20,802 nt of DNA, taken from NCBI GenBank assembly GCA_046541355.1, contig JBKHDM010000050.1, positions 1 through 20,802 of the forward strand, written 5' to 3'. The stretch comes from CAYZHV01 sp046541355. GTDB lineage: Bacteria > Spirochaetota > Spirochaetia > DSM-27196 > Alkalispirochaetaceae. The position numbers were made by a program, and so were the translations under genes. Under the pieces are notes generated by a model. The model was not told where the DNA came from and searched no databases. It saw only the letters and a program-made list of their open reading frames with translations. The first letter of the stretch is position 1. The number at the start of each line of letters is the position of its first letter. Shown here in pieces: positions 14,344 through 20,485 of the stretch.

Positions 14344-14376
14344 TCCCGCTATCTCCTTTTGCCAAGTCTAGCGGGA
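14344..14376. repeat. 8-bp inverted repeat at the end of the PRPP-synthase-like gene
   Basis: TCCCGCTA (14344-14351) and TAGCGGGA (14369-14376) are perfect inverted copies; the right arm overlaps the prs-like TAG stop. There is no T-run after it in the transcript direction, so it is more likely an intercistronic hairpin than a full terminator. Confidence 0.35.
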
Positions 14377-15465
14377 TCGAAAAATCTCGCTCACCGAACG
14401 ATCATAGTGAACCCTGTTTATTGTATAACAGAAGATCTCTGCGAGGCTACGGACCTCCAGGAAGGGAAGAGAGAGAAACTCCTCGGTCTGGGGGATACTG
14501 TTGGTGACAACCACCTTTTTGAGGTTCAGCTCGTTGTGGAGCCGCTCGAGGCGCTCCCGGGTCCCAGGGAGGCAGAGATTATGGGAGGCAGCCATCAGGA
14601 CTTCCTCGATCCCCTTTCGCTGTACCAGCCCCTCCACCAGCTCCACCACCGTCTTTGCGCTTGCGATCATGTCGTCGAGGACAATCGCGGTCCGCTTACC
14701 CCGGAAGTCGCCGATGATGTCGGTTATGACCGCCTCCTCCTGCCGGGGCCGGTGCTTGCTCGCGATAGCCGAGTCGATTTCAAGCTCCCGGCTGAAGTGC
14801 ATGATCAGCTTTGTAGCTCCCGCGTCCGGGGCGACGGCGATGACGTCCTTTCTCCCGCGAAAAGGCTCGAACTCCCGGTTGAACATCGTCAGGGGGTCGA
14901 GCATGTTTACCGGCATGTCGGCGTAAAAGCCGTGGATCTGCGTTGAATGGGGATTCCAGGCGACAACCCGGTCGATCCCCGCGGAACGGGCGAGGTCGGC
15001 CATCAGCTTCGCGGTTGTAGGCTCCCGCTTGAACTTTGTCGGCTTATCCTGCCGGGAGTAGGTCAGGTAGGGAAGGACCGCGGTGACCCGGTTTGCCCCG
15101 TGTTCCCGGAAGCCTCGGGCGGCGATCAGAAGGGAAAGGTAGTTGTCGTTAACGGCGTACCCCTTTGCGGGGGCGAGGAGACTCTGAAAGAGAAAGACAT
15201 CCGCTCCTCCAACGTGATGCTCGAGGCGCACCATCGTCTCGGTGTCCGAGAACTGCCGGTCGATCCCTTTGAGGTAGATCAACTGTTCCGCGCTCCCCTG
15301 CTCGCCGAGGAGACCCCGGTAGCAATCGACAACCTGATCCGCCATGTACTCGCCGTTGGTACAACTCGCGACCATCAGCCGGCCCTGATTCGACTCCATC
15401 CGCGCAGCCTGTTCCTCGAGGAACTGCTCCGGATAGATGAAGGCGGATGTTTCGTTTACCTGCAT
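14368..15465 (-). CDS. Ribose-phosphate pyrophosphokinase (PRPP synthase) family protein
   Basis: PRPP synthase transfers pyrophosphate from ATP to ribose-5-phosphate, feeding nucleotide, His and Trp synthesis. The 365-aa protein has NDNYLSLLIAARGF, LPYLTYSRQDKPTKFKREPTTAK (ATP-binding flexible region, about 131-153), NPHSTQIHGFY in place of the usual DLHAxQIQGFF, VAPDAGATK (211-219), KHRPR and the PRPP loop VLDDMIASAKT (262-271). The loop departs from the canonical DDMxxTGGT. There is an N-terminal extension of about 50 residues over the usual 315. These changes leave room for a divergent Prs or a paralogue with altered function, so no symbol is assigned. ATG 15465 has a modest AGGTGAT upstream. 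Confidence 0.85.
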   Translation of the reverse strand: MQVNETSAFIYPEQFLEEQAARMESNQGRLMVASCTNGEYMADQVVDCYRGLLGEQGSAEQLIYLKGIDRQFSDTETMVRLEHHVGGADVFLFQSLLAPAKGYAVNDNYLSLLIAARGFREHGANRVTAVLPYLTYSRQDKPTKFKREPTTAKLMADLARSAGIDRVVAWNPHSTQIHGFYADMPVNMLDPLTMFNREFEPFRGRKDVIAVAPDAGATKLIMHFSRELEIDSAIASKHRPRQEEAVITDIIGDFRGKRTAIVLDDMIASAKTVVELVEGLVQRKGIEEVLMAASHNLCLPGTRERLERLHNELNLKKVVVTNSIPQTEEFLSLPFLEVRSLAEIFCYTINRVHYDRSVSEIFRSR

Positions 15466-15482
15466 AGCATCACCTGCTTCGA

Positions 15483-15511
15483 AGAATAGGAATCCTGCCG
15501 CCGGAAGGCAA
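15483..15511 (-). promoter_or_regulatory. Candidate promoter for the PRPP-synthase-like gene
   Basis: On the minus strand TTGCCT (15506-15511), a 17-bp spacer and TATTCT (15483-15488) give a 4/6 plus 4/6 sigma-70-type promoter about 18 nt before the ATG. Confidence 0.35.
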
Positions 15512-15579
15512 GGAACGGGTCTCTCGTCGGGGGCGTGGGAAGCCGGCGGAGAGCGGGGGCGAAGTAGTATCTTTTATCC

Positions 15580-16068
15580 ATGGCAGCCCCGGAGATCCGG
15601 CGTAAGATCACCCTCACCATAGCCGGGCGGAAAGTTGTACTCATCAAAAAACGGCAGGAGTCCCTCGACCATGTGCTCGGCAAGGCGATCCTGCTGGAGC
15701 TCTACGCTCCCCGGTTTCCGGATACAAAGATCGAAGTCGGTCTCCCAGACCGGTACAAGCCGGACCTCCTCGCCCTCGACGAGAGGGGTGAGCCCCTCTT
15801 CTGGGGTGAGGTCGGGCAGGTAAAGAAGAAGAAGGTGGAGCAGCTTCTCAGGCGGTATCCCGGCACCTGCTTCGCCTTTGCCCGGCACCGCCTCGATCCA
15901 ACAGGGTTTGAGGCGATTCTCCTCGAGGCCGTGCAGAAGGCAAACCACCGCAACGGCCGCTTTGTAGACCTCCTTGGCCTCTGTCCGGATAAAGAGGCGC
16001 TCGTGAGCGAGGAGGGAACCCTCACCCTTCCCCCCGGAAGCTACACCGTGAGTCGTCTCGTCGGGTGA
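15580..16068 (+). CDS. YaeQ-like protein, probable PD-(D/E)XK fold
   Basis: The 162-aa protein resembles the YaeQ family, which has a PD-(D/E)XK nuclease-like fold and no settled function. The core is RYKPDLLALDERGEPLFWGEVGQVKKKKV (about 58-86): a PD...E-x-G-Q-x-K arrangement that matches the family's putative catalytic layout, preceded by a helix (LGKAILLELYAP). The start ATG 15580 has no clear Shine-Dalgarno; TAGTAT and TATCTT lie just upstream, so a short or leaderless mRNA is possible. It is divergent from the PRPP-synthase-like gene, and its stop is two bp from that of the next, convergent gene. DNA cleavage should not be assumed. Confidence 0.72.
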   Translation: MAAPEIRRKITLTIAGRKVVLIKKRQESLDHVLGKAILLELYAPRFPDTKIEVGLPDRYKPDLLALDERGEPLFWGEVGQVKKKKVEQLLRRYPGTCFAFARHRLDPTGFEAILLEAVQKANHRNGRFVDLLGLCPDKEALVSEEGTLTLPPGSYTVSRLVG

Positions 16069-16070
16069 GC

Positions 16071-16883
16071 TCACCGGAGCATCACCCAGGCGGCCATCCG
16101 CCCGGAATCCGCCCCATCCCTCCGATAGGAGTGGAACCTCCTGTCGCCAATCGTGTCGAGGGCAACAGTCTCAATAGAACCCGTGGGCACCCCGACCGAC
16201 TCGAGAGCCGCCACCACCAGACGGCCGAGGTTGAGATAGTAATGCCCGGGCCTCTCACTCCGGGTAAAACAGCCACCGTAGCCCGAAAGCGCCCGGTAGA
16301 CCTCCGTCCCCACCTCGTAGCTGCGGGAGTCGAAGCCGGCGCAGGGGCCAACCCAGGCGCGCAGCCCCGCGGCACGGACGCCGAACTCCCCTTCCATCGC
16401 TTCTACCGCGCTTTTGACCGCCCCGGCAGCGCAGCCACGCCAGCCGCAATGGGCCGCGGCGACGGCCCTCCCGACAGGGGACCAGAGTATGAGGGGGCAG
16501 CAGTCGGCAACCGAGAGGAGCAGGGCGTGCCCCCTTCGCTCCGTCACCAGGAGGTCCGACTCCCCCGCAAAGGGGTGGCGAAGAGCCCTCCAGCGAGCCG
16601 GCACCGGGCCGGGAGGTCCGGCGCCGGGATGCTCCCCGTAGCTCACCTCGGTGCCGTGAACCTGCCGCTGCGGGACGAGCCGCTCCGGGGGACAGCCGAT
16701 CGTCTGTGCCAACAGCTGCCGGTGGCGGGCGACGGTCGACAGGTCGTGCCGAGAGGTCGGCGTGAGGGAGAAGCCGAAGGGACCACAGAGGGTTCCACGG
16801 TTTGCAAGGATAAGCCCCGCGGAGATACCCGGAGTGTCGGCAAAGGAGAGGTGATCGAGACCTGCCCTGGCGGCAACGCCCAT
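16071..16883 (-). CDS. pgeF: PgeF/YfiH-family multicopper-oxidase-fold (laccase-domain) protein
   Basis: Members of this family are cytoplasmic zinc-binding enzymes with purine nucleoside phosphorylase/adenosine deaminase activity or peptidoglycan-precursor proofreading roles. The 270-aa protein has the signatures PQRQVHG (H76), VADCCP (C128) and AAAHCGWRG (H145), which together form the metal site, then a WVGPCAGFDSRSYEVG block and a C-terminal SYRRDG. Length is usual. ATG 16883 has no Shine-Dalgarno, and a good -10 box ends six nt before it, suggesting a leaderless mRNA. It is divergent from the metal-ATPase gene (112 bp between starts) and ends two bp from the YaeQ-like gene. Confidence 0.9.
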   Translation of the reverse strand: MGVAARAGLDHLSFADTPGISAGLILANRGTLCGPFGFSLTPTSRHDLSTVARHRQLLAQTIGCPPERLVPQRQVHGTEVSYGEHPGAGPPGPVPARWRALRHPFAGESDLLVTERRGHALLLSVADCCPLILWSPVGRAVAAAHCGWRGCAAGAVKSAVEAMEGEFGVRAAGLRAWVGPCAGFDSRSYEVGTEVYRALSGYGGCFTRSERPGHYYLNLGRLVVAALESVGVPTGSIETVALDTIGDRRFHSYRRDGADSGRMAAWVMLR

Positions 16884-16889
16884 GGGGGG

Positions 16890-16918
16890 AGTATACTCAA
16901 ACCCCCGGGGCGTGAAAA
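16890..16918 (-). promoter_or_regulatory. Candidate leaderless promoter for pgeF
   Basis: On the minus strand TTTTCA (16913-16918), a 17-bp spacer and a TATACT -10 (16890-16895) would start transcription at or next to the ATG at 16883. Confidence 0.45.
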
Positions 16919-16939
16919 ACCGTTTCCCGTCACTATCTG

Positions 16940-16968
16940 TTGTTATTCGGAACGATTACTACTATACT
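16940..16968 (+). promoter_or_regulatory. Candidate promoter for the P1B-type ATPase
   Basis: TTGTTA (16940-16945), a 17-bp spacer and TATACT (16963-16968) lie 27 bp before the ATG. No clear Fur or PerR box was seen around it, although the nearby TGTTATTCGGAACGATTACT is AT-rich for this DNA. Confidence 0.5.
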
Positions 16969-16995
16969 TGACGAAACTACCTCCAGGAGCACCCG

Positions 16996-19368
16996 ATGCC
17001 GGACTGTCGCAAAAAAATGCAGGAGACGGTTAATGCTGTACCAGGGCTTTACTGTATCCAGTTTGACCCGATAAACCGAACACTCCTGTGGCGCTACGAC
17101 CCCGCGGAACTGCCCGGCGGAACCCTCCCAGGGGAGTCCCTCAACGCCACCCTCGCAAAGAACCTCCTCGCCTGCGACCTCAGCCGCCCCGGGGGCTCGG
17201 CGAGCCGGTGCGGCTCCTGCATCAGTCAGAGAAAAAGCTCACCCCCCTGCTCCCTGCTCAGCCGCCTCGCCGAGGAGGGGATGGTAACCGTCTATCCCGA
17301 GGGCGGCTGTCGCGTAACGCGCCGGTGTGAGGAACTGACAAACCGTCTCGACCGGATCGACCTCACATCCGTCGAGACCGCCGGGGAGCCGGCCCAGGCC
17401 ACCCCCCTCGGTCGCTTACGCCGCCGCCTCGCGGGGCTGACCAGTCGTCTCGCCGCCCTCCCCCTGGAGTCCGGGGCCGTTGTGCTCACCCTTATCGCTT
17501 TGGTGGTCGCCAGGATATACGAGGCAGACCCGGCCGGTGGGAGTGTGGGAAGCGTCGCCTACCTCGTCGCCTACCTCACCGGAGGCTTTTTCGGGCTCAA
17601 GGCGGGAATTCACTCTCTGTTGCAAAGAAAGATCGACATCGACCTGCTCATGATCCTCGCCGCCCTCGGAGCCGCGGCAATCGGGGCCCCCTTTGAGGGG
17701 GCGCTGCTTCTGTTTCTCTTCTCCCTCTCCAATCTTCTCCAGGATTACGCGATGGGAAAGACCCGCAGCGCCATTCAGGCACTGATGAAACTCAGGGCCG
17801 CCCGGGCCGAAGTCCTGCGGGACGGGGAGCAGCTCCTGGTGCCGGTGGACTCCGTCGGCCTCGGGGAACAGTTTGTGCTGAGACCCGGTGACCGGGTACC
17901 CCTGGATGGACGGATCAGTGAGGGCGAAGGAATGCTCGATGAGTCCCTGGTAACCGGGGAGTCGAGGCCGCTTTTCAAGAGCAAGGGCGACGAGCTGCTC
18001 GCCGGCTCCATCAACCAGAACGGCAGTTTTACCGTCGAGGTAACCAGGCGCTCCCAGGACTCCACCATTTCCCGGATCATTCAGCTCGTGGAGGACGCTC
18101 AGGGACGCAAGGCGAGAACCGAGCGGTTTCTCGACCGCTTCGAGGAACGGTACGCGATCTTTGTAATCGCCCTCACCGCGGCGCTCGCGGCAGTGCCGCC
18201 CCTCCTGTTCGGGGAGGCGGTCTCCGCATCCCTGTACCGCGCCATCACCGTGATGGTCGCCGCAAGCCCGTGTGCCCTGATTATCAGCACCCCCGCCTCG
18301 GTGCTCTCCGCCATCGCCGCGGGGGCGAGACGGGGGGTCCTGTTCAAAGGTGGAGTCCATGTCGAAGGAGCCGCGGCGGTCGACGCGATCGCCTTCGACA
18401 AGACCGGCACCCTCACCTACGGAACTCCGGAGCTCACCGACATACTTCCCCTCACATCCGAGGTCGACGAGCTCGAGCTGCTCACCCTCGCCGCGGCGGT
18501 GGAGCAACAGTCGGAACACGCCCTGGCAAAGGCCACCGTCAAGGCCGCGGAGGACCGGGGCGTGGAGGTACGTTGGGAGAGCGTTTCCTTTGCCTCCGAG
18601 GCGGGAAAGGGGGTGGAGGCGACAGTGCGGGGACGGAGGATCAGGATCGGCATACCCGCCTACATCGACAGCGACAGAGACCCGAGTGATCTGCTCAACC
18701 GACTGCGACAGGAGAGGAAGACGGTGGTCGCCGTGGGCGAGCGCGGGGAGGAGGGGCGATGGCGCTATCTTGGAGTACTCGCCTTCTCAGACACCATCCG
18801 GGAAAACGCGCGGCAGGTGATCGACGAACTGCGCAGCCTCGGAGTCAAACGGATCATCATGCTCACCGGCGATAACCGGGAGACCGCCGAGGCGATAGCT
18901 CGGGAAGCCGGGGTTGATGAGGTCTACTCACAACTTCTGCCGGAGCAGAAACTGCAGGCGATTGAAGAGCTCGAAGAGCGATACGCCTCGGTGGCGATGG
19001 TAGGTGACGGTGTCAATGACGCACCCTCCCTGGCCAAAGCGTCAATCGGCATCGCGATGGGCGCCCGGGGCACCGATGTTGCCCTCGAGACTGCAGACAT
19101 CGTCCTCATGGCCGACGACCTCGCCGGCATCCCCTTCGCCCTCGGCCTCAGTCGGCGTACCCGAAAGACCCTCGTTGCCAATCTCACAATAGCGTTGAGT
19201 CTGATACTACTGATGATCGGGGGAATTATGCTCTACGAGTTACCCCTGCCCGCCGCGGTGATCGGTCACGAGGGGGGGACAGTGCTGGTTTCGCTGAACG
19301 GCCTGAGGCTGCTTTTTTACGGTTCCCGGCGGCAGGCGTCACAGAGACCAAAGACCTCCATCCGCTGA
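16996..19368 (+). CDS. P1B-4-type metal-transporting ATPase (Fe(II)/Co/Zn efflux) with Cys-rich N-terminus
   Basis: The 790-aa inner-membrane pump exports a transition metal at the cost of ATP. Catalytic motifs: TGES (320-323), phosphorylation D468 in DKTGT, the P1B marker SEHAL (506-510), MLTGDN and GDGVNDAP (670-677). The transport-helix motif is SPC (424-426) and a late helix carries HEGGT (758-762). SPC plus HEGG(T/S) defines the P1B-4 group (CoaT, PfeT/ZosA types). The first 115 residues lack the normal HMA CxxC but hold eight cysteines (4, 20, 60, 72, 75, 85, 105, 111), including RCGSC. ATG 16996 has CAGGAG six nt upstream. Its 3' end overlaps the facing PerR/Fur gene by 52 bp, which supports Fe(II) as substrate. 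Confidence 0.93.
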   Translation: MPDCRKKMQETVNAVPGLYCIQFDPINRTLLWRYDPAELPGGTLPGESLNATLAKNLLACDLSRPGGSASRCGSCISQRKSSPPCSLLSRLAEEGMVTVYPEGGCRVTRRCEELTNRLDRIDLTSVETAGEPAQATPLGRLRRRLAGLTSRLAALPLESGAVVLTLIALVVARIYEADPAGGSVGSVAYLVAYLTGGFFGLKAGIHSLLQRKIDIDLLMILAALGAAAIGAPFEGALLLFLFSLSNLLQDYAMGKTRSAIQALMKLRAARAEVLRDGEQLLVPVDSVGLGEQFVLRPGDRVPLDGRISEGEGMLDESLVTGESRPLFKSKGDELLAGSINQNGSFTVEVTRRSQDSTISRIIQLVEDAQGRKARTERFLDRFEERYAIFVIALTAALAAVPPLLFGEAVSASLYRAITVMVAASPCALIISTPASVLSAIAAGARRGVLFKGGVHVEGAAAVDAIAFDKTGTLTYGTPELTDILPLTSEVDELELLTLAAAVEQQSEHALAKATVKAAEDRGVEVRWESVSFASEAGKGVEATVRGRRIRIGIPAYIDSDRDPSDLLNRLRQERKTVVAVGERGEEGRWRYLGVLAFSDTIRENARQVIDELRSLGVKRIIMLTGDNRETAEAIAREAGVDEVYSQLLPEQKLQAIEELEERYASVAMVGDGVNDAPSLAKASIGIAMGARGTDVALETADIVLMADDLAGIPFALGLSRRTRKTLVANLTIALSLILLMIGGIMLYELPLPAAVIGHEGGTVLVSLNGLRLLFYGSRRQASQRPKTSIR

Positions 19369-19718
19369 CGCTCGACCTGAAAACCGGTCTCCGCCTGCAC
19401 GTGCTGGACAAGCTGTGCGTCGAGGGCGTTTGGCACGTCGATATCAACAATCTTGCCACAGGAGTCACAGACAAAGTGCAGGTGCGGCTCGATCTTCGCC
19501 TCGTACCGGTCAAAGGTGCTTCCGAAATCGAGTCGCTCCACCAGCCCCTGCTCGACGAGAATATTGAGATTACGATAGACGTTGCCCAAAGAGAGACTGG
19601 GGAACTCCGACTTCAGCTCGTCGTAGATCCAGTTTGCCGTGGGGTGCATGCGTGTGTGCTGAAGCAGGTCGAGTATGCGGTCGCGCTGCTTGCTCCTGCG
19701 AAGTTTCTTTTCCGTCAT
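19317..19718 (-). CDS. Fur-family regulator, PerR-like
   Basis: The 133-aa metal-dependent repressor has a winged-helix N-terminus (KQRDRILDLL, HPTANWIYDEL, SLSLGNVYRNLNILVEQGLV), then the metal-binding domain. Structural zinc cysteines are C84/C87 and C126/C129. Relative to B. subtilis PerR regulatory ligands H37, D85, H91, H93 and D104, it has H25, E73, H79, H81 and D92. Asp at the last position is typical of peroxide-sensing PerR; Glu there is typical of Fur. ATG 19718 is chosen because family homology begins there; longer frames would run into the promoter. The Shine-Dalgarno is weak. It converges with the ATPase and overlaps it by 52 bp. Confidence 0.92.
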   Translation of the reverse strand: MTEKKLRRSKQRDRILDLLQHTRMHPTANWIYDELKSEFPSLSLGNVYRNLNILVEQGLVERLDFGSTFDRYEAKIEPHLHFVCDSCGKIVDIDVPNALDAQLVQHVQAETGFQVERQRMEVFGLCDACRREP

Positions 19719-19734
19719 GTGGCTACCCCCGAAG

Positions 19735-19762
19735 GATATACAAACCAGGGGCGTGTCGTCAA
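19735..19762 (-). promoter_or_regulatory. Candidate promoter for the PerR-like gene
   Basis: On the minus strand TTGACG (19757-19762), a 16-bp spacer and TATATC (19735-19740) precede the ATG at 19718. Its -35 mirrors the tRNA promoter -35: GTCAAT (19758-19763) and ATTGAC (19777-19782) form an inverted repeat. Confidence 0.5.
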
Positions 19763-19777
19763 TTGTTTGAAGGTCTA

Positions 19778-19806
19778 TTGACAAAACCCAGGCCTTACGG
19801 CATAGT
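19778..19806 (+). promoter_or_regulatory. Promoter of tRNA-Asp
   Basis: Perfect TTGACA (19778-19783), a 17-bp spacer and CATAGT (19801-19806) end 13 bp before the tRNA 5' end, a normal layout for a single tRNA gene. Confidence 0.65.
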
Positions 19807-19819
19807 TCCACCACGCTCT

Positions 19820-19893
19820 GGGGGCGTGGCGAAGTTGGTTATCGCGCCGGCCTGTCAAGCCGGAGGTCGCGGGTTCGATCCCCGTCGCTCCCG
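19820..19893 (+). tRNA. tRNA-Asp (anticodon GTC)
   Basis: A 74-nt cloverleaf. The acceptor GGGGGCG (19820-19826) pairs with CGCTCCC (19886-19892), with one G-U. The D arm contains GTTGGTTA. The anticodon arm is CCGGC-CTGTCAA-GCCGG with GTC at 19854-19856. The T arm carries GGTTCGATCCC. Discriminator base 19893 is G, as expected for Asp. The 3' CCA is not encoded. It has its own promoter and terminator. Confidence 0.96.
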
Positions 19894-19958
19894 TTTATTC
19901 CAGACTACAGAGCAACAGCTCGTTGCATCGAAGCCGGTCGTTATCTGCATGTCGCCAG

Positions 19959-19977
19959 AAAGCCGCCGGCTTTTTTT
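19959..19977 (+). terminator. Rho-independent terminator after tRNA-Asp
   Basis: AAAGCC-GCC-GGCTTT forms a six-pair hairpin followed by more T (T7 in all, 19971-19977), 66 bp after the tRNA. The longer arm GAAAGCCGCC (19958-19967) can alternatively pair with GGCGGCTTTC (19999-20008), a 10-bp inverted repeat. Confidence 0.6.
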
Positions 19978-20012
19978 GCGCCCTCACACCAGAGACGAGG
20001 CGGCTTTCCCCG

Positions 20013-20258
20013 TCAAAAGGCCATCAGAAACGGAACCTGGTCCGAGGTGATTTCGAATACGTCGTTCTTAGCGATCGACTCGAGCCACTCCTTGTAATCA
20101 ACCTGGAGCCGCTCCTGTCGGGTGATGCGACGATAGAGAGGTGAATAACAAATGTGCTCCAGGGTCAGCCGCTTCTCCCCGTGGACTGCTACAACTTCGA
20201 AGTACTCTTCCTCTCTGGGGGAGTGGCCAAACGCCTTGAACCACTGCCCGATTTCCAC
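20013..20258 (-). CDS. Hypothetical protein, 81 aa
   Basis: I do not recognise this protein. It is soluble and mixed-charge: EIGQWFKAFGHSPREEEYFEVVAVHGEKRL, a YSPLYRRITRQERLQ segment, and a C-terminal DVFEITSDQVPFL. Predicted strands and helices alternate, as in a small globular domain. The GTG start at 20258 has no Shine-Dalgarno. The frame stays open further upstream (reading ARFDTTLKQTYITR before it), but only non-standard starts such as ATT or CTG are available, so the true start is uncertain. It converges on the tRNA-Asp unit and is divergent from a small membrane protein gene with 38 bp between starts. Confidence 0.6.
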   Translation of the reverse strand: MEIGQWFKAFGHSPREEEYFEVVAVHGEKRLTLEHICYSPLYRRITRQERLQVDYKEWLESIAKNDVFEITSDQVPFLMAF

Positions 20259-20296
20259 TCTTGTAATGTAGGTTTGCTTCAGGGTAGTGTCAAATC

Positions 20297-20476
20297 GTGC
20301 GACCGGCGTTCTTTCTCCTCTTTGCCTCCCTCGGCCTGCTGCTTATCTGGTTGCCTCTGATTGCCCTCGGCGAGCAAACCTCCTCGCCGGTTACTCTCAT
20401 GAGTAACGTCCTTGCCTCGGCAGGACTCTTTGTTCTCCTCGGCCTCCTGAAACGACTCAGGAAACCGAGAAAGTAG
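20297..20476 (+). CDS. Small two-helix membrane protein, 59 aa
   Basis: A 59-codon frame from GTG 20297 to TAG 20476 encodes two hydrophobic helices: FFLLFASLGLLLIWLPLIAL (5-24) and VLASAGLFVLLGLL (38-51). A short polar loop (GEQTSSPVT) separates them, and the C-terminus is strongly basic (KRLRKPRK). The positive tail suggests a cytoplasmic C-terminus. The pattern of hydrophobicity is unlikely by chance, whereas the frame on the opposite strand has the Arg/Glu-rich look of antisense to a membrane gene. The Shine-Dalgarno (CAGGG near 20279) is distant, so expression is less sure than the coding character. Function unknown. Confidence 0.55.
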   Translation: MRPAFFLLFASLGLLLIWLPLIALGEQTSSPVTLMSNVLASAGLFVLLGLLKRLRKPRK

Positions 20477-20485
20477 GGAAGCTCC

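Noticed and set aside
15574..16074. 166-codon minus-strand frame opposite the YaeQ-like gene
   Set aside because: The plus-strand frame has the family motif; the minus frame has no recognisable domain and would overlap pgeF.
17416..18519. 367-codon minus-strand frame inside the ATPase gene
   Set aside because: It mirrors a clear ATPase coding region and is charged and domain-free, as expected for antisense of a GC-rich gene.
19999..20008. Terminator for the minus-strand 81-aa gene
   Set aside because: The 10-bp inverted repeat exists, but on the minus strand it is not followed by a T-run.
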